64,000 nt of DNA from Physcomitrium patens (lineage: Eukaryota > Streptophyta > Bryopsida > Funariales > Funariaceae): assembly GCF_000002425.4 (NCBI RefSeq), contig NC_037270.1, positions 12,462,698 to 12,526,697 of the forward strand. The letters are read 5' to 3'. This document shows, piece by piece, positions 43,598-55,499 of this stretch (positions within the stretch are counted from its first letter, which is position 1; each line of letters starts with the position of its first letter). Both the position numbers and the translations under genes were made by a program. Below the pieces are notes generated by a model. The model made no database searches and was not told the origin of the DNA. It was given only the letters and a program-made list of their open reading frames with translations.

Positions 43598-44870
43598 GTA
43601 GTAATGCTTCTTTTTAAAAAAGTGGCTTCTACCTACTTTGTAAATCCATAAATAAGACAAAATAAGATAGATTAGAAAAATAAAAGATATAGGCATATGT
43701 TGGAAGGAATTAAGAGTTGGTTTTAGTAGAATTTACCTCAAATAGAACAAAAATTGATACCTAGAGAAGAATAGTTACCAATGAGGATCAATATCAAATC
43801 CTAGGATACAAAATTAAGCCTTGACAATAATTTTAGAGTTCTTTTGAGAGATCAAAGAATAGGATTTGGAAGCAGAATTGATATAGTTTCTTTAAGCATT
43901 AATTTTGAGTGATTTGAATGTGTATTAACTTTGTAAGAGCTTTGCAAAGTCAAGATTTGTTTTCGATGAATTTGGATTTGTGAAATAAAATAGGTGATAT
44001 TTTTTGGAGAATTTTGTAAGTTTGAAAATAGATCTATAACTAAAATTTTAAAGATTTGTGGATATACATGTGCTTAATATATATTATAAGTTTAAGCTTG
44101 ATCAAATGGTTGAATTAAAAATTATTAAATTTTAAGTAGGTTGAGGTCTTGGAAATTGAACTTTAAAAAATAGTTAGATTTTCTAAGATCTTTAGCAATC
44201 TACTAGTTGGATTGGAGTAAAATTTATTTGTGTGAGTATTAGACTTGATTTTCTACATACATATGAAATTCAAAAACAATTGAATGGTTTAAGAGGGAGA
44301 TTTTGGCACTAGAATTTTATCATTTAGATTTGAAAAGAAAGGCAGCCAATATTAGAAAAGATTTTAGGATTGATTTTCTTTTTGGTGAATTTGATCTTCT
44401 TCAATTTTTTTGTGCTTGTTGTCAACTTAATTATGAAGAGATGTGTAAATTTTGAGTTAAAATCAACGGTTCATTCATTAGTTATTGAAGTTTTAATCTA
44501 TTATAGGAATAACTTGGGTTTGATTTAAGGTTTAGGATTAGGATTAGGATTTGATTAGAATTAAGATTTGTTTTAGGTTAGAATTTAGTTAGATTTTTTT
44601 AAGATTTATTTAGGATTTGATTTGGATTTAATTAGATTTTATTTAGGATTTGTTTAAGATTTGTCTAGAGTTTGATTAGAATTTATTTAAGATTTGATTA
44701 AGATTCAATTAGGATTTTTCCAAGATTTGACTAGAATTTATTTAAGATTTGTTTAGGATTTGATTAGGATTTGACTAGGGTTTGTTTTCAAGGATAAGAA
44801 CTTGATAAAAATAAATAAATAAGTGAGACTTTTTTTAAAGAAAGATGAAAAAATAGAAATAACTAAATAT
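43598..44870 (+). repeat. family C LTR, right piece (continues from 32285)
   Basis: Aligns, in reverse orientation, with 45790-46750. Contains a run of TTTAGGATTTGATTAGGATT-type words (about 44510-44790). The terminus expected at the right end (ACGTATTACAACA) is missing, so it is truncated near 44870. Confidence 0.75.
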
Positions 44871-45028
44871 GTATATTAAAAAAGAAACTGGAATAGCTAT
44901 TACTAAAAGACAAGAAAATTAGAGATCCTTGAAACTAGACAAGAAGCAAGAAAGGAGTTGACAAGAGTGAAGAAGGCTTCACTCTTGCCTCTATATATAT
45001 TATCTATCTAGGAGCTACGTAGCGACAT
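44870..45028 (-). repeat. LTR, family B, copy 6, left piece
   Basis: Matches copy 2 from AGCTATTAC to GGAGCTACGTAGCGACAT, where a family C solo LTR is inserted. It resumes at 46872. Confidence 0.75.
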
Positions 45029-46871
45029 TGTTGTAATACGTGAAGTCTTGCTTGAAAATGCTCTAGGCACTTGACTATGGAAGGTAGAATGGAAATTACA
45101 ACAACAAAATCCTAACTATAATAGAATACTAACGAAACTTTAATTAAACCATAATAATGCTAAGCAAGCTTGAATCAAATTCAAAGAAATCTCAAAGAAA
45201 TTTCAAAGAAAAATATAAAAAATCTTAAAGAAATATTAGAATGATGACAAATATCTCTCAAATACATCTCAATTCAATCTTAATTTAATCCTAGTTAAAA
45301 TCCTATTGGATTTCATTCAAACTTTAGGCCAAAACTAATTAAAACTTAAACTCTAAACAAACCCTAATAAAATCCTAAATCCTAAATCAAACTCTCAACC
45401 CTAAACCAAATCCTAACCAAATCTTAAACCAAATTCTATCCAAATCCTAAACCAAACCTTAATCAAATCCTAAACCCTAAACCAAACTCTAAACAAACCT
45501 TAAACCAAATCCCAATCAAATCCTAAACTAAATCCTAAAAAAATCCTAAACCAAACCCTAAACAAACCCTAAACCAAACCCTAAACAAACCCTAAACCAA
45601 ACCCCAATCAAACTTTAAACCAAATCCTAATAAAATCTTAAATCAAATCTTAAATCCTAAATCAAACCCTAACCAAATCCTAAACCAAATCCTAAATTAA
45701 ATCCTAACCAAACTCTAAACCCTAAATCAAATCCTAACCAAACCCTAAATCCTAAACCAAATCCTAATAAAACCCTAATAATTTTTATAAAAAAATTAAA
45801 CCTCAATAACTAATGTATGAACCATTGATCTTAACTAAAATTTTTCATACTTCTTATAAACTAAGTTGAAAAAAAGCACAAAAATTTTGAAAAGGATCGG
45901 AATTACTAAATAGACGATAACTTCAAAAACGTGCTCAGGTATTGGCTAGCCTCCTTCTCCAACCTTGATGCCAATCTTCCAAAGCCAATATCTCTTCTTT
46001 TCACCATTTGATTGATCTCAAAATTCTCATACTCATAGAAAAACAAGTTTAATATCCTCTCACATAAGTTTCACTCCAATCTAACTGGTAGATTGCAAGA
46101 AATCTTAAAAATCCTTACTGGACCTAAAATTCTACTTTCTGAGACCTTCACTTACTTAAACCTCAATAACCCTCAATTCAACCATTACATCAAGCTTAAA
46201 TTCACAACACATATTGAACACAACTATAACTATTAACGTAAAAAATCTCATTTATAGATCTATTACAAAACTCTTGAAATCACCCAAAACGTAAATCCTA
46301 TTTTATTTCACAAAACCCAAGTCATCCAAAACAAACCTTGACTTTGCAAAGCTCTTACAAAATCAATACAGATCCAAATCACCTAAAATCAATGCTCATA
46401 GAAATCCTATTCAATCTTCTATCAAATCCTACTCTCTAATCTAAACCAATGCTCATAAAAATCTTATTCAATCTTCTATCAAATTCCACTCTCCAATCTG
46501 CCAAAGAGTCCCGGAGTTGTCATCGAGACTCTGTTTTGTGCCTCAGGGTCTGATTTCGACCTTGGTTCATAACTAGACCTCTCCGGGTATCAATATGTAG
46601 TTTTTTTAAGTAAATTTTACTAGAATTTACTCTTAACTTCCTTCTAAAGATGTTTATATCATTTATTTTTCCAATCTACTTTGTTTTGCCTTATTTATGG
46701 CCCTACAAAGTAAGTAGAAGTCACTTTTCTAAAAAGGTAGCATTACTACTAAAAATTTCACTACCTCCCCATCTTTTATCCATATTTTTTTACTTTATCT
46801 TTTAACTTGGCTCTTCTATAATAAGATCCATATCATCATCTTTCTTTATATAGTCATGTTATAACACGACA
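45029..46871 (-). repeat. solo LTR, family C, 1843 bp, with 4-bp duplication
   Basis: On the + strand it starts TGTTGTAATACGTG and ends ATAACACGACA. It is bordered by ACAT on both sides (45025-45028 and 46872-46875). The flanks join into continuous family B LTR (GAGCTACGTAGCGACAT / TTTATAGGACCTCC), proving the insertion limits. Its first about 65 bases resemble those of the solo LTR at 55760. Confidence 0.88.
45340..45790. repeat. telomere-like AAACCCTAA array inside the solo LTR
   Basis: Dozens of AAACCCTAAACC, AAATCCTAA and AACCAAATCC words with no strict period. The plant telomere heptamer CCCTAAA occurs repeatedly but never in tandem for long. Eroded or inverted versions occur in the other family C LTRs (29950-30200, 44510-44790, 47190-47340, 57790-57990). 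Confidence 0.8.
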
Positions 46872-47185
46872 ACATTTTATAGGACCTCCAAAAACGTGTT
46901 GACTTTGCACAACACGTATCTTAACTTGCAAGGCAAATTTTCTATATAGGCGCCACATAGTTAGCTTGTTTTGCAAGCTACCAACATGTGTGGCATGTGG
47001 TTAATTTGTTGACCAAGTTTCTAATCTATCAATCAAATATAAACACATGTAAAGTCAAAGCAACAACTATAAAGCTTCTGGGAAGCTTTTCCAGAAGATA
47101 TTATGAAATTAATCTACTTTTATATACTTCTACCTATTCGTATCACTTAAGTAACAATTAAAATAAATATATTTCCATGAAATTT
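46872..47185 (-). repeat. LTR, family B, copy 6, right piece
   Basis: Resumes from 45028 with ACATTTTATAGGACCTCC and continues past GCCACATAGTTAGCTTG to about 47185. Confidence 0.75.
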
Positions 47186-47596
47186 ATCTAGGATTTGATT
47201 AACACTTATTTAGAATTTGATTAGGATTTGATAAGAATTTGACAAAGATTTGATTAAGGTTTGACTAAGTTTTGACTAAGGTTTAATCAAGGTTTGATTA
47301 AATTTTTATTAGGATTTATTTAAGGTTTTATTTTAATATTTTATTAAGATTTTTTATTTTAATATATTTTTTTATAATTTCTTTAAAGAATCTCTAAGAA
47401 TTCTTTTTATTTCTTGTATAATTCTTTTGAAATTTTAGTTGAATTTGATTGATGTTTGATTATATTTGTTAATATTTAATTATAATTTATTTAAAAACCT
47501 ATTAGAGTTGTTAGTACTTATTATTGCAATTTTCCTTTTATCTTCCACAGCCATGTGTCCAGTGCATTCCCAAGCTAAACTTCACATAATACAACA
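47186..47596 (+). repeat. family C LTR fragment, 3' part
   Basis: Holds GGATTTGATTA-type words, then CCACAGCCATGTGTCC and the LTR terminus CACATAATACAACA at about 47596. The left part is missing. Confidence 0.7.
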
Positions 47597-47808
47597 CCGC
47601 AAAGTACCAACATGTGTTTCACTTGTTGACCAAGTTTCTAATCTATCAATCAAGTACGAATACATATAAAGTAAATGCATTATCTATGAATCCTTTAAAA
47701 AGCTTTTCTAGAAAATATTATGAAATAAATCTATTTTTATTTACTTCTATTTAATCATATAAATAAAATATCATAATAAATATATATGATTATGATATTA
47801 TTTCTCCT
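47597..47808 (-). repeat. LTR, family B, inner-edge piece
   Basis: Matches the last 200 bp of copy 2 (ACCAACATGTG, CTTGTTGACCAAGTTTCTAA, then ATGATATTA) and ends before a polypurine-tract complement TTTCTCCTTTTAGG. Confidence 0.65.
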
Positions 47809-50800
47809 TTTAGGCACGAGTTCTATAAGGAGTAGTCATCATATATTGAGAAAATTCAAGATGTGGCAAATTGTATTTGTTACATACTCTAATCTTTGTT
47901 CTCTTTGAAGATGATTGATAGGTCTTCTTAGCTATCAATATCATTTCATACTAAGGCAAGAAGATCACTCTCTTAATTAATTATTGTTGAAGCTTTTGTA
48001 ACTCCTTTCAAATAAAATATTTGGAATACCATCAAGAATTATTCTTACTTCTAATAAAATCACCAAACATTGGAAGTTTCTTCTAAGGTTGTAATACCAA
48101 ACACATTATATCTTGCCATCTATTCAAAAAAAATATTTTTCTTAAGCATTTTCATCTCAAGTATGTCATCTTAAAGATTATGACAATTGCAATGTCTTAT
48201 TTAATAAGTCAATAAGTGATAGTTCTTGAGTTGAATCTATTGGTTGTTGGTTCTTCATTTCTTTAGCATTAAAAATATACAAAAGTTATAAATAAGAGTA
48301 GAAGATAGAATACTATCTTCTTTTAATCTTATTTCTTTTACAACAAAGATTTGTTATTCTTCATCTTGATTTTGATGGATATTGTCAGTAAAAAGCTTCA
48401 ACCTTCTTTATTGTATTTGCAAGATTCTTTGGTGGCTCCCATATACATTCATTAATATCATATCTGCATCAATAAATAAGATATTCTAATCTATTTTAGA
48501 GTCACCTTGAATCTTAAATTTCTTCTATCTTAAATTCTTGATGATTATCTATTTTTATAGGAAAAAGTATAATTTATCTTTTTTCCAAGCTATTTATTAT
48601 CTTATATAGTTGAAGAAGAGTCACATGGAATATGAGATGGATTTTTATAGATTCTAGTAGATGTAATCAATACGCAACAAGATTCACATGTTCACAAATA
48701 GAAAAAAGTTCAAGCCTATGATAGTTCAACTTGTTACAAGAACAAGTAGTCTTATAATTACAACAAAGTAAGCATATTTTGTCACCTACAATGAATTGTA
48801 GTTATTTCTTATAATAAGCATTTACATTAATGTTCTGTTATTCTTGAGTTTTTTTCAACTATATGTTCATTGTTGCATGTAGCTCTAATAAATGATTTTC
48901 AAAATCTTCTATTCAAAGATTATCAACTTTTAAAAAATCAAAGGTATCAAATTATAGATGATAACCATAATTAATAAAAAAAAACTATTGAATAGAAGAA
49001 TGTACCAAATTATTATACACAAACTTTTCCAATTGTAAAAAATTTGTCCAATTATTTTAGTGATAGTTGATGGTATACCTCAAATATTACTCCAAAATTT
49101 GATTTATTTCTTGTGTTTGTCCATTAGTTTGAAGATGAAAAGCCTAAAAAGAAAGCTTTATATCCATCTTTAGAATATTAAAAAAGATTTTTTAGAATCA
49201 TGATAGACATTGAATCCCTTTATTTGATATAATATCTTTGAGCAATTCATGATAGTCATAGACGTTGTCAAAAAAAAGTGTAATTATTTCTTCACCTCTA
49301 ATGCATTTTGTACACAGTACAAAATATTCCATCTTAGTAAAATGATCTATTATTATAAATATAGAATAATATGAACTTGAGACTAAAAGATCTATAATAA
49401 AATCTATAGATACAAAAGATCATAGTTGCTCTAGAATAAGTAATGGCTGAAAAAATCTATCAGGTTGATGATAAGGAGTTTTTGATCTTAAAAAAATATT
49501 ACATGATTGTACAAAATCTTTAAGTACTTTGAACCTTTGAGGCCCCGAAAATCTCTTGATATTAGTTTCAAAGTCTTCTTATATCTAAAATATTTGACTG
49601 GTAGAAAGTCATGACAAGCTTAATGAATATGTAATCATACTGTCTTTTAGAATATATAATTTTCTCTCAAAATAGAATAGATTATTTTTGAACTCAAATT
49701 TGGAAATATGACAAAGATTGAATCAACAATCAATGTTGATTTTATTGCTGAAAGATGAAAATACTTTGGCTTCAAGAGGATTATTTTTTGTTGATTAAAA
49801 ATTATATTTTTTTTTGTATAAGATAAGGACGTCTAAAAAGTGAATCTAATAAATCTTGTTGATTTTTAAATTGATAAGTAATCTTGAAATCAAATCTTGA
49901 TGAAAACATGCTCGAATAGACTTAACAATGATTCAAATCATGTATTGATATAAAATACTTAAGATTCTTATGATTCATATATATAGTGACTAGATTAAAA
50001 GTGCTTTATAGATAATCATGCCATTTTTAAAATGAATCCACAATAGCAAGAAATTCTTTTTCATAGATGTCATGATTAATCTTGGTTGTTGAAAATTTCT
50101 TGGAATAAAAAAATATTAAGTGGAACTTGTCATCTGCTTCCATTTGTGATAAAATTGCACCTATAGCAAAGTTTGATATATTTATTTTCATGAAAAATGA
50201 CTTCAAAATACTTGATGGGATATAAGATTGATACAAAAATAAATGCTATCTTCAAGACTTCAAAAGATGCTTTAGCTTCTTTATTTCACTTAAGTTTGTT
50301 TTTATATATCAAGCATGTAAGAAGGGCCTTAGCTTGAAAAAAGTTCTTCGTGAAGATTCAGTAATAATTGGCAAATTTCAAAAAACATTGCAAAACTTTG
50401 ATTATTTTTGAGATCTTTTAATTTATGATAGTTTGGACCTTCTTAGGATCTATTATAAGACCATTGTTTAAAATGACGTATTCTAAGAAGTTAACTTGAA
50501 TAGTATAAAATATACACTTTTTTATCATAACATATAATCTTGCATCTTTTAGTTTTTGTAATATATGACATATTCATCTTTGTATTCATTCTCTTTTATG
50601 TTTTTCAAGTAGATGAAGATGTTTAAATAACAAACAACAAAATCATTGAAAAACTTTAAAAAAAAAACATCATTTATTAGATATTAAAAAGCAGCTAGCA
50701 CATTTGTGAGTCTAAAAGGCATGACATTATATTCAAAATGTCCATACTTGGTTTGAAATGTAGTTTTTTATTTGTCTCTTTTTTTAATGTATGTCAAATT

Positions 50801-50840
50801 TTATACTCCTTGTAAAATCTAATTTTGTGTAGATCTTCAT
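47809..50840 (-). mobile_element. eroded Ty3 chromovirus: extra ORF to RT
   Basis: Collinear with the other copies: extra ORF remnant (47812-48250), chromodomain (about 48430-48560), integrase (about 48560-49560), RNase H (frame 50027-50236 with INISNFAIGAILSQMEADDK) and RT (about 50330-50840). It is cut within RT by a family C LTR; RT sequence resumes at 58238, 7.4 kb away. Confidence 0.75.
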
Positions 50841-51692
50841 TGTTATCATGTAATACAACTAATAAATGAAAGAAAGAAGAAAAAATTATATTATAGAAGA
50901 TATTATTTTAAAATATTATAGAAAATTATCTTAAAAATATACATAACAATCAAAAAGATAATAAAACAAGAAAGTGCTAATGCTTTGTTTTTACAAAATA
51001 GACTTTTATTTATTTTGTAGAGCTATAAATAAGAAAAAATAAATTAGATTGGAAAATTAAATAATATAGATATAAGTAGGAAGAAATTAAGAATAGATTT
51101 TAGAAATATTTTTTCCAAAAAGCCAAGAATTGATATCCGAAGAAGATTGGTTGATAATGTAGATCAAAATCAGATCTTGAGGCACAAAACTAGGTACCTA
51201 TAGTGACTTCGAGATTCTTTGATACATCAAATAATAGGATTTGAGAGAAGACTTAAAAAAATATTTTTGGACATTACTTTTATATCAATTAAATTAATAT
51301 TAAATTTTTGAGAGATTTTCAAAGTTAGTGATATTTTTAGTTGGTCTAATTTTGAGAAATAAAAATAAATTTACAAATTTGAAGGTTTCTTGAATTTTGT
51401 GGTGAATATATGAGTGAATTTTGAGCAATGTATTGATGTGCTAGCTATCAATGTGTATGCAATTTTTGAAGTCAATCGAATAATTATATCAAAGTATGCA
51501 AAGGTTTTTGTGGATTGAGGTTTCAAAAATTGGAGTTTGAGGGTCAAAGAATATTTCTAAAATCTTCAGAAATCTGTCAATTGGATTTAAAGTGAAATTT
51601 TTTTGTATGTATATTAGACTTGATTTTTAATATTATAGATAAAATTTGAAAGCAATTGAATTATTCAAGAAGAAAATATTGGCATTGAAAGT
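50841..51692 (+). repeat. family C LTR, left piece
   Basis: Begins near TGTTATCATGTAATACAAC inside RT sequence and shares TTATTTTGTAGAGC, GAATTGATATCC and ATCAGATCTTGAGGCAC regions with 43610-43800. Split by the copia element; continues at 57584. Confidence 0.7.
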
Positions 51693-51965
51693 GTTGAGAA
51701 TGTTTAGAAAGATACAAGAGTAATAGTAAGTCATACACACACACACAAGATTAGTAGTAAGTCATACACAGAAGAGGGTTTGTAAGGAGAGAGAGCTTCA
51801 TACACACAAATCTATTGATCTAGTTGTGTCTTGTATACAAGAAGAAAAAAGAGGAGAGGATAAACAGTACTTCTCCACTAGATTCTAAATACCATAGCTA
51901 TGGTAATTACTGTAGTCTACAGTAAATATTATGGAGAGCACTGGCTACATTTAATGATTTCAACA
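51693..51965 (-). repeat. 3' LTR of the copia element
   Basis: Matches 57278-57578 but has one unit fewer of a CACACACAAGAGTAGTAGTA-type repeat, accounting for most of the 28-bp length difference. Confidence 0.92.
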
Positions 51966-52175
51966 CTCCTCCTCGCTCATCATAATATTTACATAATATA
52001 AAATTTGTATAGAATTATGATCTATACTTTTTTGTGATCTTGCAAGATCAAGAATTGTTGCATCATTAAAACCTTATCTAAGAAAATCTTATTTTATTTA
52101 AGGACAAAATCATAGATGAAAGAAAAAGAGTACAACATCATTTTCTTTAATTATTTAAAGAGCTCATTAACTTTC

Positions 52176-53838
52176 TTATTCAAGAAAAGCAAGTTGCTGC
52201 ATACCAATGCGATAAGTAAGTCGACGATGGTTACTTAATGGAAGAGCTTTGGTGAAGATTTCAGCAAGGTTATTTGTAGATTCAATTTTCTTAATTATAA
52301 GTGTTTGATCAGTAATCAAGTCATGAATATAACTAAAATACTTTGGATCAATATGCTTTGTCCTATCACCTTTAATGAAACCAACTTGCATCTATGCAAT
52401 ACAAGCACTATTATCTCTATGCAAGATAGTTGGAGAATCATCATATGAAAATCCACAGGTTGTTTGAATGAATTTATCAATTGATTGTAAGCAAATATAT
52501 TCTCGAGATGCTTCATGTAAGGCAATAATTTTTGCATGGTTGGATGAAATTGCAGTTATTGTTTGTTCCATTGATGTCCATGATATTACAGCTCCATATT
52601 TTAAAAATATATATCCAGTTTGAAATTTAGCTATTGCAATATCAGATTTATATCCTGCATCATAATATCCAACCAATTTTGGATCTGCGGATTTTGTGTA
52701 GTATAATCCTAAGTCTTCAGTACTTTTTAAATAATATAATAAATATTTGATGCCATTCCAATGTCGTAGTGTTGGACGTGGACTATGTCTTGCAAGAACA
52801 CTAACTGCAAATGCAATATCTCATCTTGTAGATGTAGCTAAATACAAAAGTACTCCAACCGCTGCGAGGTATGGATATTAGTCTCCCAATATTTCCTCTT
52901 CCTCTTCGCATGGACGGTATGGATCATGACTATTATGACCACGTCCATCCATTGGTGTAGACAATGGATAAGCATCAATCATATTAAATCTTCGCAAGAT
53001 TCATCTAATATACGTTACTTGGCAGAGAAAAATACTACCATCTATTAGATGCATAATCTGAAGACCAATGCAGAAAGTTATTTTTCCTAATATTTTCATC
53101 TCAAATTCATGTATATGTAGGTTTGTAGTTGTAACACATGCAGATGTAGTGCCTATTAGGTTAAGATCATCAACATATAAAGTGATGATCACAAAACCAG
53201 TTTTATCTCATTTGATAAATAAACAAGGGATTGGTGGATCACTTATAAAATTATTTGTAATTAAATAATCTCAAAGACATTGATATCACATTTATTCGGA
53301 TTGTTTTAAACCATACAAGGCCTTACATAATTTAATACCATGATACTTTCCTGGAACGGGTTGATTTGGAGTTCTTGTTTCTAAGCCAGGTGGAACTTTC
53401 ATATAAATATTTGCATCAAAAAAACCATATAGATATGGAGTTACTACATCCATCATATACATCTCAAGGGTGGCATGAACTGACATTCCAATAATATATC
53501 GAAATGTAATTGAATCCATGACTGGAGAGTATGTAGATTCATAATCAATGCCAAATCGTTGAGTAAATCCTTGAGCAACAAGACGAGCTTTATAGTGGAT
53601 TATTTGGCCTTGAGCATCTCGCTTTTATATTAATACCATTTTATATCCCATAGGGCCAGATATAAGAGTGTCTACAATTGGACCAAAGATTTTTTTCTTA
53701 CACAAAGAGGCATACTCCTCTTCAATAGCAGTTTTTCATTTTGACCAATCTAAGCAACGCATCGCCTCTTCGATGGTTTGAGGTTTAGGATCGTCTTCTT
53801 TACAAGAAAGGGCTTCTATAATCATATATGTAAATGAT
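52176..53838 (-). pseudogene. copia RT and RNase H
   Basis: Minus-strand pieces: RT start with YKARLVAQGF-type sequence near 53600, a frame at 53292-53519 ending KALYGLKQSE, and the active site LYVDDLNLIG (53001-53192, YVDD intact). RNase H lies at 52392-52676 (GYYDAGYKSD, ISSNHAKIIAL) and 52176-52391 (NLAEIFTKAL). Stops and frame changes separate the pieces. Confidence 0.88.
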
Positions 53839-54747
53839 TCATCTACTGTAATAGATGGTCTGTCCCAATCGTCCATGCCAAAGAGAAACACAACTCTTTG
53901 AAATAGATGATGCAAAATTAAATATAATGGGAGGCCAAATCACAATTCGGTATAAACCATTTTTTGTAGCAAAATCTTTTTCAACAATTTTATGGTTTTT
54001 CACAAGAACCAAAATCTCTTTTCTATTTAAAGTGGGGGTCAAGAGGTAATAATCATTAATATGCACATCTCGGTAGCTGATCAGACTCCGAGGTGCTAAG
54101 GGTGCAAACATCGCATGTTTATATTTTATGATGGAACATGCAGGTAATTTTACCATCGCTGTGCCCTCTTGGAAACAAAACACATTTGCTCTAGCCATAG
54201 TCATCATATTTTTAGTTTGCCAAGTTGAAGACTTTTTGATAAAAAATTGTCTATCTCGTAAGATAGTATGTGTTGTTGTAGAATCAATGAGCACATCATT
54301 TGACTCATCATTAGAGGTTCTATCATTCATATAAGCCTCTAAATCATCAACACCAATTGAATCCATGGATGCATCTATGGTATGAACTTCACGAGCCTCA
54401 ACTCGTAATTTCTTATTTTTTTGGAATATTTTAATAAAATATTCTAAAGTACGACATGCATGTACTAAATGTCCAATCATTCTACACTTATGGCAAGAAC
54501 GTATCTCTGATTTTTGTTTTCTATTATAATTAATAGTAGAACGTCTATTCTTTCCATATGGGTAGAAATGGTCTTGACTATGACTACCCTGATACTTATG
54601 AGCATATTTCCCATGTTTATATAATTTCTTCTTAGACTTTGAAATATTAAGTGCATGAGATTCTGGAACTGTAGTTCCAATAGGATGAGCTTCCGCATTG
54701 TACAAAAGTAGCTCATTTTGCTTCTTCGCAAGAAGTAGATAGGACAT
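53839..54747 (-). pseudogene. copia gag end, protease and pre-integrase
   Basis: Open frame of 302 codons with zinc knuckle CHKCRMIGHLVHAC, a protease-like VLIDSTTTHTIL (DST where DSG or DTG is usual), and pre-integrase LWHGRLGQ at the very end. Directly after LWHGRLGQ the sequence changes frame and becomes the linker that normally precedes RT (TIEEAMRCLDWSK). Confidence 0.85.
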
Positions 54748-55326
54748 GAGATTAGAATAACTCTAAAATTTCATGTTCCTGTATCGTTGTGCAAGCACAT
54801 CAGATACAGGAGGAAATATAGAGAGAGTTTTTTCAATCATTTCTTCTTCAGAGATGCTTTGTCCACATAATCGTAATTGTGAGACAATACTATACATTTC
54901 ACTATTGAAAGCATTTAAATTTGGAAAATCGAAGACACATAAATGTATCCAATTATGATGTGCAAGTGGAAGAAAAATGGTCTTTTGATGATCAAACCTA
55001 AATTTAAGATTCTTCCAAAGTTCTACAGGATCTTCTATTTCTAAATATTGATGTTGTAATGCAGGTACAAGATGACGATGAATGAGAAGAAGTGCTTTTC
55101 AACGAATAGCATGAGATATAGAAATACTTGTTGTAGAAGATTCTTCAAAGATAATGGCATCCGAGAGTTGTTCTACAAGTAAATTTACTTTTGCCATTTT
55201 TGTCCATAATAGATAATTATTTCCATCCATAGTCAATGGTAGAAATAAAAGAGCTTGAAAATGTTGGGATGCACTGATAATAGTTGGAACCATAGTAGAA
55301 GCAGTTAAAGATGTTGAAGCACTCAT
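54748..55326 (-). pseudogene. gag: copia gag N-terminal part
   Basis: ATG at 55326, then NYLLWTKMAKVNLLVEQLSD, a stop near 55099, and further gag sequence to the frame at 54747 interrupted by another stop. The WxxM/MxxxL gag signature is typical of copia gag. Confidence 0.75.
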
Positions 55327-55432
55327 TATAAATAAATCAGTAAAGAAAATATAAGATCAAGTAAAAAAGTCGAGTAAAATGTATCTTAAAATATAAAGTC
55401 AAATAAAATGATAAACTTGAACTTGAAAAAAA

Positions 55433-55437
<5 letters not shown>

Positions 55438-55465
<28 letters not shown>
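55438..55465. repeat. (AT)n microsatellite in the copia leader
   Basis: About 14 AT units directly before a GC-rich stretch. Confidence 0.9.
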
Positions 55466-55469
<4 letters not shown>

Positions 55470-55499
55470 AAGAGATTGTAGATTAAAGAAGCAGAATAG

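Noticed and set aside
45340-45790. Chromosome-end telomere or true interstitial telomere array
   Set aside because: Words are irregular, not tandem heptamers, and the array lies wholly within an LTR with defined ends and a TSD.
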